Positions 1 through 7,788 of a stretch of 44,046 nucleotides of DNA are shown in pieces; position 1 is the first letter of the stretch; the number at the start of each line of letters is the position of its first letter. Below the pieces are notes generated by a model. It did no database searches, was not told the DNA's origin, and saw only the letters and a program-made list of their open reading frames with translations. Source of the DNA: CADAWZ01 sp045114665 (lineage in GTDB: Bacteria > Vulcanimicrobiota > CADAWZ01); contig JBGUKW010000076.1 in NCBI GenBank assembly GCA_045114665.1, forward strand, positions 1 to 44,046, given 5' to 3'. The position numbers were made by a program, and so were the translations under genes.

Positions 1-31
1 AGCCCCATTTCTGAGGCTTAGACTTGTGAAG

Positions 32-86
32 CAACAGCTACTTTCCAATCAGAAGATGGTCGGTCTTTAGCCGAGCATAGCTTCAC
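32..86 (-). repeat. Dispersed 55-nt repeat, copy 1 (possible 3'-UTR RNA element)
   Basis: This stretch, read on the minus strand, matches 43080-43135 on the plus strand almost base for base. Shared blocks include CTCGGCTAAAGA, GACCATCTTCT and GATTGGAAAGT. Here the copy is closed by an 8-bp stem, tgtgaagc (25-32) with gcttcaca (80-87), and contains a small TCGG/CCGA hairpin (60-63 with 71-74). It lies about 30 nt downstream of the Rpn nuclease stop, in that gene's sense direction. It may be a transposon end or a structured RNA. The window edge may cut off more of it. Confidence 0.6.
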
Positions 87-117
87 ATTTACAAATAAAG
101 AGTGTCTATTTGTTGTT

Positions 118-1035
118 TTATAAACTTATTGCTTTAATATCAGCAAGACTAAGATTGGTTATTTGCATTATTTTTTCTATAGGAAATCCATCTTTTAACA
201 TTCTTTTAGCCATTTCTAAAAAAGCATTAGCCATTCCGATTTTTTCGCCCTCGGCTCTTCCGATCTTTTCTCCCTCGGCTCTTGCTTCTTTTTCAATGTC
301 TCTTAAATGTAAATCGTATTGCATATAAGCTCCCCTCTCTTTCTCATCTTTTTTTATTTGATTGATTTTATCTTCAATTTGATTGACAAAAGAATTTTCT
401 GTCTTTATTCCGTCTATGTACTTCAAAAGTGCCTGAAAATCTTCACTTAAATTTTCTTTATTCTTACATTTTGTTGTTATAAAAATTTTAGTAACATCGT
501 CTTTTAACTGGATAGATTTGTCTTCTTCACAGAAATTTTTAAATGTATATATTGACCTTTCACTATCAAAAATCGTGAAAGGACAAATAAAAACTATAAA
601 TAATTTGTTTAGGTCTTTGTAATCGTGACCAACTTTAAGCAAATAAGAATCAATCATTGCTTCATAATAACGAAATCTTTTTGCAAATTCTTCTTCCCCT
701 AAAGAAGTCATCTGCATTTCAATATTATAAACAATTCCATCTTCATCTTTTAAATAGACATCAAGACGAATACCTTTACTGTCATAAAGTTCTTTCACTA
801 CTTCTTCAGTTTTGATATAAGCAATATCTTTTATCTTAATCCCCAAAATAATCTGCACAAATCTAAGGCAAATATCTTTTTCCGTCATTATTCTTTTGAA
901 GAGATAATCATCTTGAATTGTCAACTCTTCAAAAGTTTTTCTCTTCCTTGTTGTAGTTGTTTCTTCTTCTGTCTTTCCTGCTGTTGTTACAGAAATTTTT
1001 GGGCTTTCTTTTTCCTTATTTACATCTTTAGGCAT
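118..1035 (-). CDS. Rpn family PD-(D/E)XK nuclease / putative transposase
   Basis: A 305-residue member of the recombination-promoting nuclease (Rpn, PDDEXK_2) family, which cuts DNA and promotes RecA-independent recombination or transposition-like events. The family signature FEELTIQDDYLFKRIM lies near residue 35. The nuclease motif is visible as LDVYLKDEDG followed by YNIEMQ (D...ExQ) near residues 95-112. The C-terminus carries the usual charged tail, with a duplicated AEGEKIGR segment that is probably helical. The first 33 residues are Lys/Glu/Thr-rich and not part of the family core. The gene stands alone, preceded by a repeat (1093-1165) that also occurs upstream of recA. Rpn genes are mobile and often multicopy. 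The family call is secure; transposition activity is not. Confidence 0.9.
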   Translation of the reverse strand: MPKDVNKEKESPKISVTTAGKTEEETTTTRKRKTFEELTIQDDYLFKRIMTEKDICLRFVQIILGIKIKDIAYIKTEEVVKELYDSKGIRLDVYLKDEDGIVYNIEMQMTSLGEEEFAKRFRYYEAMIDSYLLKVGHDYKDLNKLFIVFICPFTIFDSERSIYTFKNFCEEDKSIQLKDDVTKIFITTKCKNKENLSEDFQALLKYIDGIKTENSFVNQIEDKINQIKKDEKERGAYMQYDLHLRDIEKEARAEGEKIGRAEGEKIGMANAFLEMAKRMLKDGFPIEKIMQITNLSLADIKAISL

Positions 1036-1092
1036 ACTTCAACTCCTTCTTATTATACCATAATTGGATAACTAAAATCAAGTTTGTAATTC

Positions 1093-1165
1093 ATTTATAA
1101 CACGCCGTTATTACAATTTATGCCTAAATTTTGTTAAAAAAATCGCATTTTTGTTAATTTTTTTA
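1093..1165 (-). promoter_or_regulatory. Intergenic repeat shared with the recA upstream region, copy 1
   Basis: About 70 bp here align with 34367-34439. Both begin ATTTATAACACGCC and continue with TTATTA, an AATTT block, TTTTGTTAAAAA and ATTTTTGT. On the minus strand both contain GGCGTGTTATAAAT, which reads as an extended -10 box (TGT-TATAAA), pointing at the Rpn gene here and at recA in the other copy. I infer a shared promoter or operator. No clear -35 box is visible. Confidence 0.5.
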
Positions 1166-1248
1166 TTTTTGTTTTGAAAGGACTAAAAGAAGAAATGGAA
1201 AAAATAAATTAGCAGAATAATTTGATTTATTTTATAGGTAATAACATT

Positions 1249-2511
1249 ATGACGGTGAAAGAAGCTATTGAATATATAATTTCAAAATCCAAAGACGATG
1301 AATCACTGCTTACAGATACAAAGCGTTTTTGGGCTTTTTTGATTGATTTAGCTCCTGAACATAGGAAAGAATTGAATGTCATAAAAAGAAGTTTAGATTC
1401 TAAATTTTTAACTCTTTGTTTTAAAGATAAAGAAGATATAAAACGAAGAGTGTTAAAAATGAAGTTTAGGCTTGAAGACCAAGGTTTAGATAAAAATTGG
1501 ATAGATTTTATTATTGATTCATTTTTTACTCCTTTGGGGTGGATGCCTCCAAAAGATGAAGAAGAAACTTCACAGGCACAGAAGCAACAAATACAGAGTT
1601 AACAGAGACAGAATCAGCAAACACAGTATCAACAAACACAGAATTAACAAATACAGAGTCAGCAGGCACAGAATCAACAAACACAAAAACAACAAACACA
1701 GAATCAGCAAATACAGAAACAACAAACACAAAAACAGCAAACACAGAAACAACAGACACAGAAACAACAAATACAGAAAAATCAACAGATAAATCCAAGT
1801 ACAGGAAGTAAGAAGCAAAAAATAGTAGGTTATATTGTTATAATTTTAGTAGTATTATTTGTTTTATCTATTATAATTAGTAATTCAAATAATAATTATA
1901 ATCAAACAAATAATAATTATAATCAAAGAGAGAAAATAGAAACAAAAGAAATTTCATTAGCAAATGTTGGCGATTATATAAAATTTGGCAATTATCCCCA
2001 GACAGCAGAAGGTGAAGAAAAGCCCATTGAATGGTTGGTACTGTCAAAAGAAAATAACAAAATGTTTGTAATTTCTCGTTATGGTCTTGACGCAAAGCGT
2101 TTTGACAGTCGTTCAAATGTTTGGTCAAATAGTGAAATTCGTGAGTGGTTGAATGGTGAATTTTATAATCAGGCATTTACAGATCAGGAAAAGAAATCTA
2201 TAAATCTTTCTAATCTTTCAGATGTTGGCACAAGTGATAATGTTTTTTTGTTGAGTAAAGAAGAGGCAGAAAAATATTTTGCTAATGATTATGAGAGAAG
2301 ATGTAGAGCTACTGAATATGCCGTTAAAAATGGTGCTTATGTAGTTGAGTATGGGGATTATGCAGGTTATAGTTATTGGTGGCTTCGTTCTCCTAATCCT
2401 AATGTTAGTAATTATGTCTATTATGTTTACTATGCTGGCTTTATCGACTATTACAACAATGTTTACTTTGATTGTATTCTCGCTCGACCGGCTTTATTTA
2501 TTAATCTTTAA
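1249..2511 (+). pseudogene. Membrane-anchored DUF6273 protein interrupted by two in-frame TAA codons
   Basis: One reading frame runs from the ATG at 1249 to the TAA at 2509-2511 and is broken only by TAA at 1600-1602 and TAA at 1645-1647. Its parts form a coherent protein. First comes a ~115-residue cytoplasmic domain (KRFWAFLIDLAPEHRKEL ... LGW). Then comes a Gln-rich linker encoded by 15-bp repeats, one membrane helix (IVGYIVIILVVLFVLSIIII, near 1828), an Asn-rich spacer, and a DUF6273 domain from about 1960 (YIKFGNYPQTAEG ... WSNSEIREWLN ... WWLRSP ... ARPALFINL). Both stops sit at the first codon of a repeat unit, where CAA or CAG is the consensus, so single C-to-T changes explain them. 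The segment between WWLRSP and RPAL is unusually Tyr/Asn/Asp-rich. It may be a recent pseudogene, or produced by readthrough. An upstream ATG at 1195 with a better RBS is also in frame but meets TAG at 1210. Confidence 0.8.
1570..1794 (+). repeat. 15-bp tandem repeat encoding a Gln-rich linker (about 14 units)
   Basis: Fourteen 15-bp units run from 1570 to 1779, with a degenerate fifteenth to 1794. The consensus is CAA CAA ACA CAG AAT/AAA (QQTQN or QQTQK). Units differ by point changes only, with no length variation, so the frame is kept throughout. Units 3 and 6 start with TAA where the others have CAA or CAG. The repeat is nearly free of G and T on this strand, so spurious open frames appear in several other frames. 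Confidence 0.9.
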
Positions 2512-2653
2512 TCTGCGTCTTTAGGCACTTAATCTTAAATAGATAATAATTTAGCTAAAAATAATGCAATTTATTTAGTGATTAAAAAGGGATTATATTT
2601 AACTATTATTTTTTTCTCGGCTTTTGCCGAGTCGATTTTGTAGAAAATTAAAT

Positions 2654-2990
2654 AATTAGTTGGGGTTGGTAATATACCCAAATAACCTCTATTTAGAAGC
2701 GATGTCATTGCGAGGGAGCAGTGCGACCGTGGCAATCTCAATCACTTAATTTAAATGTAGTAATTTATTAAATAGATCACGCTGAAAATTTTAAAAAATA
2801 ATCGATCGACTTAATTTTCAAACAAATAATAATATTTACAGGCTTAGATTGCCACGACTTCCCCCTTGTGGGGATTGTTTTTTAAAAACTCTTTAGAGTT
2901 TTTAACTATTTTCTGAGCCTCGCAATGACCTCCCCTATACACAGCTCCTGTTTTGGTAGATTTTAAAATAGTAATTAACTGAATAAGGCG
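2654..2990. mobile_element. MITE-like palindromic element, copy A (core 2704-2929)
   Basis: The 503-bp gene-free stretch between the DUF6273 gene and the glycosylase gene is mostly this element. Its core has inverted ends, gtcattgcgagg at 2704 and cctcgcaatgac ending at 2929. Inside are an inner inverted pair (cgtggcaatct / agattgccacg) and an AAAAACTCTTTAGAGTTTTT palindrome near 2884. The left half matches copy C (16590-16690) closely. The right half shares the AAAACTC palindrome module with copy B. The outer ends are degraded, so the limits are approximate. It encodes no protein and probably depended on a transposase supplied in trans. A separate hairpin CTCGGC-TTTT-GCCGAG sits at 2616-2631 without a T-run. 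Confidence 0.75.
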
Positions 2991-3013
2991 TTAAATAGGA
3001 TTATATTTGAATA

Positions 3014-3697
3014 ATGATTACAGACGAAATTAGAAATAAACTTTTTACTTTACAGGACAAAAAATATCGTGATTTTCAATCAAAATTAATTCCAACTGTA
3101 GCTATTGACAATGTTATTGGTGTAAGGACACCAGAACTGAGAAAATATGCAAAAGAATTATCAAAGAGGGGAGATATAAAAGATTTTTTAAATGTACTTC
3201 CACATAAATATTTTGATGAAAATCAGCTTCAGGCTTTTATCGTCTCTGAGATAAAGGACTTTGATTTGTGTATCAAAGAGGTTTGTCGTTTCCTTCCGTT
3301 TGTCGATAATTGGGCTACTTGTGATCAAATGTCTCCCAAGATATTTAAAAAACATCATTCCGAACTGCTTAAATACATAAAAGAATGGCTATCTTCTGAT
3401 AAAACATATGTTGTCAGATTTGCTATAGGAATGTTAATGGAACATTTCTTAAATGAAGATTTTGATATTACTTATCCAGAGAGAATTACAAAAATTAAAT
3501 CAAATGAATATTATGTCAATATGATGATTGCTTGGTATTTTGCTACTGCACTTGCAAAACAATATAATTTGGTGCTTCCTTTTATAGAGAATAAACGCTT
3601 GGATAGTTGGACACATAATAAGACGATTCAGAAGGCTATTGAAAGCAATAGAATTACAGATGAACAAAAAGCATATCTTAAAAGATTGAAAGTGTAG
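3014..3697 (+). CDS. DNA alkylation repair protein, AlkD-like glycosylase
   Basis: A 227-residue HEAT-like repeat protein of the AlkD family, which removes N3- and N7-alkylated purines from DNA without base flipping. The residues that line the lesion pocket in Bacillus cereus AlkD (W109, D113, R148, W187) have counterparts with almost the same spacing. These are W100 and D104 in DNWATCDQ, R135 in VVRFAIG and W174 in MIAWYFAT. The N-terminal VIGVRTPELRKYAKEL segment is also typical. Length matches the family. It is a single gene following a MITE-like element, with a weak RBS. Activity is likely because all four pocket residues are kept. Confidence 0.9.
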   Translation: MITDEIRNKLFTLQDKKYRDFQSKLIPTVAIDNVIGVRTPELRKYAKELSKRGDIKDFLNVLPHKYFDENQLQAFIVSEIKDFDLCIKEVCRFLPFVDNWATCDQMSPKIFKKHHSELLKYIKEWLSSDKTYVVRFAIGMLMEHFLNEDFDITYPERITKIKSNEYYVNMMIAWYFATALAKQYNLVLPFIENKRLDSWTHNKTIQKAIESNRITDEQKAYLKRLKV

Positions 3698-3802
3698 GCG
3701 GTGGGTAAACTTTATTGTTACATATTCATTAGGGGGAAAAAATAGGCAAAAAGAGAAAATAACATAGATTTATTATTAAAATTTACTTCAGAGGATAAAA
3801 AA

Positions 3803-4975
3803 TTGGCTGTTGAAAAAGATAAAGCGGTTTTATTTGTGAGCAATGGATATGGTGAAGATTCTATTGCTTTGAGCATTTTGCGTGAAATTAAATTACAATC
3901 TCCTGATGTCAAGATATATGCACTTCCCATTGTAGGAAATGGTGGTTCTTATGAAACTGAAGATTGCGAAATTTTGGGCTCTCGTACAGCCATGCCTTCT
4001 GGAGGCGTAATACCTGGCAATTTTGGAAATCTTAAAAAAGATTTATCAAGTGGTCTCATAAAATTGACATTTGAACAGATTGGAATAATAAAAAAATACT
4101 CAAAACTTTCTTTTGCTTCTGTTTCAATAGGTGATATATATCCAGCGATATTGTTATCTCTTTTTGCAAAAAATTCAAGAGTGATGATTGCAACGGCTAA
4201 GTCAAATTATGTTTCTCCTCACAATAAATTTGAAGAATTTATCATGAAAACTTTTTTTAAAAAGGTTTTTGTGAGAGATAATCCAACTGCAGAATATTTG
4301 AAAAAAAATGGTGTATCAAATGCTCTTTATGTTGGAAATGCAATGATGGATTGCTTAGAACCTGATGGTATTGACTTTAAAGTGAATAAGGAAAATTTAT
4401 TTGCTGTTTTACCAGGTAGTAGAAAATCTGCATTTATTGACATGCCAGTAATTGCAGATGCTATCTCAATTATATCGGATAAAATAGAAGATTCATCATT
4501 TGTTTCAGTTGTTCCAAAATCAATAGATTTACATGAACTTGTAAAAGTTTGTTCTGATGATTGGCAATTTGAAGAAGAAAAAGATGATTTTTGTGTAGGT
4601 AAGATGTCAAATAAAAAAAATAAGATTGTTGTCAAGTTTTATAATAGGGGAATGGCAGACCTTTTGAGAACTTGTAAATTGGTCATAGGACAGGCAGGAA
4701 CAGCAAATGAACAGGCAACAGGACTTGGTAAGCCTGTTGTTGCTTTTGATTCTTTTTCAGATGATAAAATGGGTTGGTATAGAAAAAGACAGAAATGTCT
4801 TTTAGGTGAGGCTGTCAGTGTTGTAAAGAAGAATCCTTCTGAAGTCTCTGATATGGTTTTTAAAATATTGAATGATTCTGAATTATATAAAAAAATGGCT
4901 GAAGAAGGAAAAAATAGATTAGGGCTTCCTGGTGGGGCTAAAAAAATGGCAGAATCAATTTTATCGCTTAAATAA
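3803..4975 (+). CDS. Lipid-A-disaccharide synthase-related protein (TIGR03492-like)
   Basis: A 390-residue protein resembling the LpxB-related family described from cyanobacteria and deinococci. LpxB joins UDP-diacylglucosamine to lipid X, but the substrate of this subfamily is not established. The family's N-terminal motif is present as VSNGYGEDSIALSI, followed by ALPIVGNGG and the SGGVIPGNFGNL segment. The C-terminal half carries the GT-B nucleotide-sugar region, seen as LVIGQAGTANEQATGLGKPV. I start it at TTG 3803 because AGAGGA lies 8-12 nt upstream and no in-frame ATG precedes it. It is monocistronic. It supports a diderm-like envelope but does not prove lipid A synthesis. Confidence 0.8.
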   Translation: MAVEKDKAVLFVSNGYGEDSIALSILREIKLQSPDVKIYALPIVGNGGSYETEDCEILGSRTAMPSGGVIPGNFGNLKKDLSSGLIKLTFEQIGIIKKYSKLSFASVSIGDIYPAILLSLFAKNSRVMIATAKSNYVSPHNKFEEFIMKTFFKKVFVRDNPTAEYLKKNGVSNALYVGNAMMDCLEPDGIDFKVNKENLFAVLPGSRKSAFIDMPVIADAISIISDKIEDSSFVSVVPKSIDLHELVKVCSDDWQFEEEKDDFCVGKMSNKKNKIVVKFYNRGMADLLRTCKLVIGQAGTANEQATGLGKPVVAFDSFSDDKMGWYRKRQKCLLGEAVSVVKKNPSEVSDMVFKILNDSELYKKMAEEGKNRLGLPGGAKKMAESILSLK

Positions 4976-5022
4976 TTTTGTAATATTACATTTTTGTTAC
5001 TAAATATTTACAAAATTGACAT

Positions 5023-5050
5023 TTACTTTAAATTTTTTTTGTTATATAAT
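5023..5050 (+). promoter_or_regulatory. Promoter of the repeat-rich protein gene
   Basis: A perfect -10 box TATAAT lies at 5045-5050. TTTACT at 5023-5028 gives a 16-bp spacer. A stronger TTGACA at 5016-5021 is too far away at 23 bp. The downstream gene has TGAGGA at 5108-5113 before its ATG at 5122. Confidence 0.55.
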
Positions 5051-5121
5051 ATATCTTAATTTAAGATATTTATTGTAAATTTTACAAATTAAAAACAATA
5101 TATAGTTGAGGAACAAAGAAT

Positions 5122-6033
5122 ATGATTATAAATTCAAATATGATGGGAGTAACTGGTGGAGTTTCAAATGCTGATTTTGTTAGAAATGCACAGCATGTTG
5201 GAATGCAAAAAACTAATGGTGTAAAAGCAGATAATGAAGAACCTAAAAATACTCAATCATCTGATTCTGTTTCTATTTCTTTTAATCAACAAACAGAGGA
5301 ATCAAAAGAAACTGGAAAATCACAAGAAAATGGAAAGGCTAATTCTGCTTCAAGTACAGGAACTGCTAAGGAAACAGATCAGACACAAAATGCAGGTCAA
5401 GCCAAAGATTCTTCCAGTGCTAAAGAAAATAATTCAACTCCAATAAATCTTGGCTCATCATCTTCACCAGCAGCTGGCGAGTTAGATTTTAATGAAGGAG
5501 CAATAGGTTCTAATTTATTAAGTGGTGAAACATCAGGTGAGACATCAACATCTACAGACCTTGTTCCTGTTAATGGCGGTTCTGGAAATGGTGGTTCTGG
5601 TTCAACAGCTCTTGTTCCTGTTACAGATGGATCTGGAACAGCTCTTGTTCCTGTTGGTGATTCATGCACAGATGTTATTCCTGTTGTTGAAGGTGAAGTA
5701 GTTGAGGACGGTACTGTAGATTTCAATGAGGGTATGCCAGGTGCTGATACAGAATCAGCAACTTCATCAGTTGAGGATATGCAAGCTCAACTTGATCAAC
5801 AAGTAAAAGACCTTGAAGCATTTAAAGCACTCCAATCAAGTTGGGAACAGATTGAGGCAGCTTGGGTTGAAATGATGACGGCAAGAGAAAAACATATGGC
5901 TGAAATGTGGAAGATGATTCAAGATACTCAAAATGCAATTTATGAAATGTTCCAACAGACAATTCAAGCAGAAGCTGCAACTCGTGATAGAGTATTCATG
6001 GGATGGGATATGGCTATAAATGGTGGCAGATAA
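5122..6033 (+). CDS. Unrecognised Ser/Thr-rich repeat protein with C-terminal helical domain
   Basis: I do not recognise this 303-residue protein. It has no signal peptide or membrane segment. Residues 1-60 resemble the flexible N-termini of exported structural proteins (DSVSISF). Residues 60-130 are Ser/Gln/Asn-rich and low complexity. Residues 145-195 contain four short tandem motifs of the form ALVPV or DVIPV separated by Gly/Ser spacers, flanked by two copies of xDFNEG (LDFNEGAIG and VDFNEGMPG). Residues 215-303 form a probable coiled coil rich in Trp, Met and Gln (SWEQIEAAWVEMMTAREKHM). The gene is monocistronic, with its own promoter, a good RBS (TGAGGA) and a strong terminator, so it may be highly expressed. 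A secreted or surface-assembly role is possible but is inference. Confidence 0.75.
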   Translation: MIINSNMMGVTGGVSNADFVRNAQHVGMQKTNGVKADNEEPKNTQSSDSVSISFNQQTEESKETGKSQENGKANSASSTGTAKETDQTQNAGQAKDSSSAKENNSTPINLGSSSSPAAGELDFNEGAIGSNLLSGETSGETSTSTDLVPVNGGSGNGGSGSTALVPVTDGSGTALVPVGDSCTDVIPVVEGEVVEDGTVDFNEGMPGADTESATSSVEDMQAQLDQQVKDLEAFKALQSSWEQIEAAWVEMMTAREKHMAEMWKMIQDTQNAIYEMFQQTIQAEAATRDRVFMGWDMAINGGR

Positions 6034-6062
6034 TAATCTATATATTCACAGTTAGCAAAAAT

Positions 6063-6097
6063 TGGTTGTGAAAATCTTTCACAGCCAGTTTTTTTTT
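6063..6097 (+). terminator. Rho-independent terminator of the repeat-rich protein gene
   Basis: TGGTTGTGAAA (6063-6073) pairs with TTTCACAGCCA (6077-6087) through a 3-nt loop with one G-U pair, followed by a run of nine T. Confidence 0.9.
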
Positions 6098-6111
6098 GTA
6101 TTGCAATATAT

Positions 6112-6150
6112 AAAATAAGCATTACAGAGATTTTCTGCAATGCTTATTTT
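6112..6150 (-). terminator. Terminator of the leftward membrane-protein gene
   Basis: AAAATAAGCATT (6112-6123) and AATGCTTATTTT (6139-6150) form a 12-bp stem that continues inward with CAGA/TCTG after one mismatch. It lies 19 bp beyond the stop of the leftward gene at 6169 and faces the rightward terminator. Confidence 0.7.
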
Positions 6151-6168
6151 ATCTATTGACAATGAAGT

Positions 6169-7362
6169 TTATTTTGCTTCTTCAGATTTTACTTCTTCCT
6201 TTTTTTCTTCTGTTGCTGGTTTTGCTTCAGCTGTTTTGGGCTTAAAGAAGAGAGGAATTGTCAAGAAGAATATAGCAAAGATGATGATTCCTGCACCAAC
6301 TGCTTCTTCAGGTTTTACATTTATTTTTCCTGTTGTCAAAAATGTTACAGTAGCTGTTGCAAGAAGTCCTGCTATAATACTTGAACATCTATTTACTGGA
6401 ACAGTGTATGTATTCTCATTTTTATCGAGGAGAATAAGTCCACCGAAGATTCCGTTTCCTGCAGAGAAAACACCGATTAGGAATACCATAATAGGAACTA
6501 TTGGGGTAAAGTTTGTGAATATAGTTGTTATTCCAGCATGTAATTCTTGACCAAATTTCCAATCTGGAGTGAATCCGCCAATTATAGCAAGAATTAAAAC
6601 CATTATAAAGAGTGAAGGACTTGATACAAGTTGTTCTCTTACGAAATATCTTGTGTTTGTCTCAGGGTCTTTTGATTTTGCTTTTTTGCTCATTAAGCTA
6701 AGTCTTCCGAAATATGCAGAAAGATAAACACAAAGGTTTGTTATACAGGCACCTTGTGCTTCAAGAGTATTACCAAATGCTCCTAAAAGATCAAATGTTT
6801 TTCCATGTTGTTTCATCCAAAATGTTACTATGAGTGATACAAGACTGAGTATCATTCCAATCCAAGAGAACCATCTGACAGTTCTTTTGTTTAACATATC
6901 AATTACTGGAGTTAAAAGCAAAAGTCCGCCTCTCATTAATAACATGATGAAGATAATTGACACACCTGTAAATGTGTATGCAAGTGTTGTTGTTACAATT
7001 ATGAGAGAACTGCAAAGACCAGAACCAAGAGTTGGAAGATCTGGACCAGGGACATTTAATGGACCAACTTTGTAATATTTTGCATATCCCCAAAGTCCTC
7101 TGAATGTCAAAAATAGGTATGCACCTATTACTGAAGCAAAAACAGATAGAGGAAGAACTTCAGGACCAGGTAATCCTTGACAGATTCCTCTGAGCCAGTG
7201 ATCATTTGCAAGCTCTGTTGGCAATTTATTATCTGTTACAAGTTTTGTGATAGCACTATATGGCCAATATGCTGCGAAATAACCGAAAGCAAATAGCCAA
7301 ATTCCATATTTATCCATAAAGCTCTTTTGAGCTTCTGTGGCTTCTTTTTTTTCTTCAGCCAT
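6169..7362 (-). CDS. Multi-pass inner-membrane protein, EamA/DMT-like
   Basis: A 397-residue protein with about ten hydrophobic segments, a short charged N-terminus (AEEKKEATEAQK) and a Lys/Glu-rich cytoplasmic tail. The run TLAYTFTGVSIIFIMLLMRG followed by LLLLTPVIDML has the look of the EamA (drug/metabolite transporter) fold. A second similar block near residues 300-350 (VFSAGNGIFGGLILLDKN) suggests an internal duplication, as in that superfamily. No substrate can be inferred. The gene starts at ATG 7362 with AGGAC upstream, stands alone between a terminator and MITE-like copy B, and contains more Gly and Pro than its neighbours. The superfamily call is tentative. Confidence 0.6.
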   Translation of the reverse strand: MAEEKKEATEAQKSFMDKYGIWLFAFGYFAAYWPYSAITKLVTDNKLPTELANDHWLRGICQGLPGPEVLPLSVFASVIGAYLFLTFRGLWGYAKYYKVGPLNVPGPDLPTLGSGLCSSLIIVTTTLAYTFTGVSIIFIMLLMRGGLLLLTPVIDMLNKRTVRWFSWIGMILSLVSLIVTFWMKQHGKTFDLLGAFGNTLEAQGACITNLCVYLSAYFGRLSLMSKKAKSKDPETNTRYFVREQLVSSPSLFIMVLILAIIGGFTPDWKFGQELHAGITTIFTNFTPIVPIMVFLIGVFSAGNGIFGGLILLDKNENTYTVPVNRCSSIIAGLLATATVTFLTTGKINVKPEEAVGAGIIIFAIFFLTIPLFFKPKTAEAKPATEEKKEEVKSEEAK

Positions 7363-7411
7363 TTTTTTTGTCCTTTCTGATTTTGTTTTATTGTCTTTAA
7401 CATTAAATCTA

Positions 7412-7788
7412 AATCGTTTTGTTAATTGATTTAAAAAAAAATAAGTAAATAAAAAGTTACTATAAACTATCCAATATATTCCTGTACACTACCACTTTGT
7501 CATTGCGAGGCGTAGCCGTGGCAATCTAAGCCTGTAAATTATTATTTACTTAAAAATAAAGTAAATCACTTATATCGTAGAATGAGATTCTTGATCTACT
7601 AAATAAATTATTAAATTTAAATTAAGCCTTTGAGATTGCCACGGTCACTCCCTCCTTGTGAGGGTAATTTTTTAAAAACTCTAAAGAGTTTTTAACTATT
7701 TGTGGAGCTACCTCGCAATTACATCGCCTCTAAATAGAAGCTATCTATGTGTATTTAAAAATATTAATCAATTAGCACGACCAGTTAA
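7412..7788. mobile_element. MITE-like palindromic element, copy B, ending in the pncB stop codon
   Basis: This element fills the 422-bp gap between the membrane-protein gene and pncB. Its outer inverted ends are aatcgttttgttaattgatt (from 7412) and aatcaattagcacgaccagt (7766-7785), continuing taac. Nested inside are gtcattgcgagg (7498-7509), a degenerate mate at about 7707-7720 (cctcgcaattac), cgtggcaatct / agattgccacg, and a central AAAAACTCTAAAGAGTTTTT palindrome. About 100 bp of the left arm is nearly identical to copy D and to the inverted right arm of copy C. The right tip contributes the TAA that ends pncB. Confidence 0.8.

Noticed and set aside
1600..1647. Reassigned genetic code (TAA read as Gln)
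   Set aside because: TAA ends many intact conserved genes here, including rseP, ispG, recR and dnaX, so TAA is a normal stop in this genome.
1514..1818. Additional long open frames on both strands across the 15-bp repeat
   Set aside because: A repeat of 15 bp almost lacking stops in several frames opens those frames by chance. They have no RBS and give low-complexity Lys/His/Arg or Val/Leu/Phe strings.
2616..2631. Hairpin CTCGGC-TTTT-GCCGAG as a terminator of the DUF6273 gene
   Set aside because: It has no T-run downstream on either strand and lies over 100 bp past the stop. It is left as a bare hairpin.
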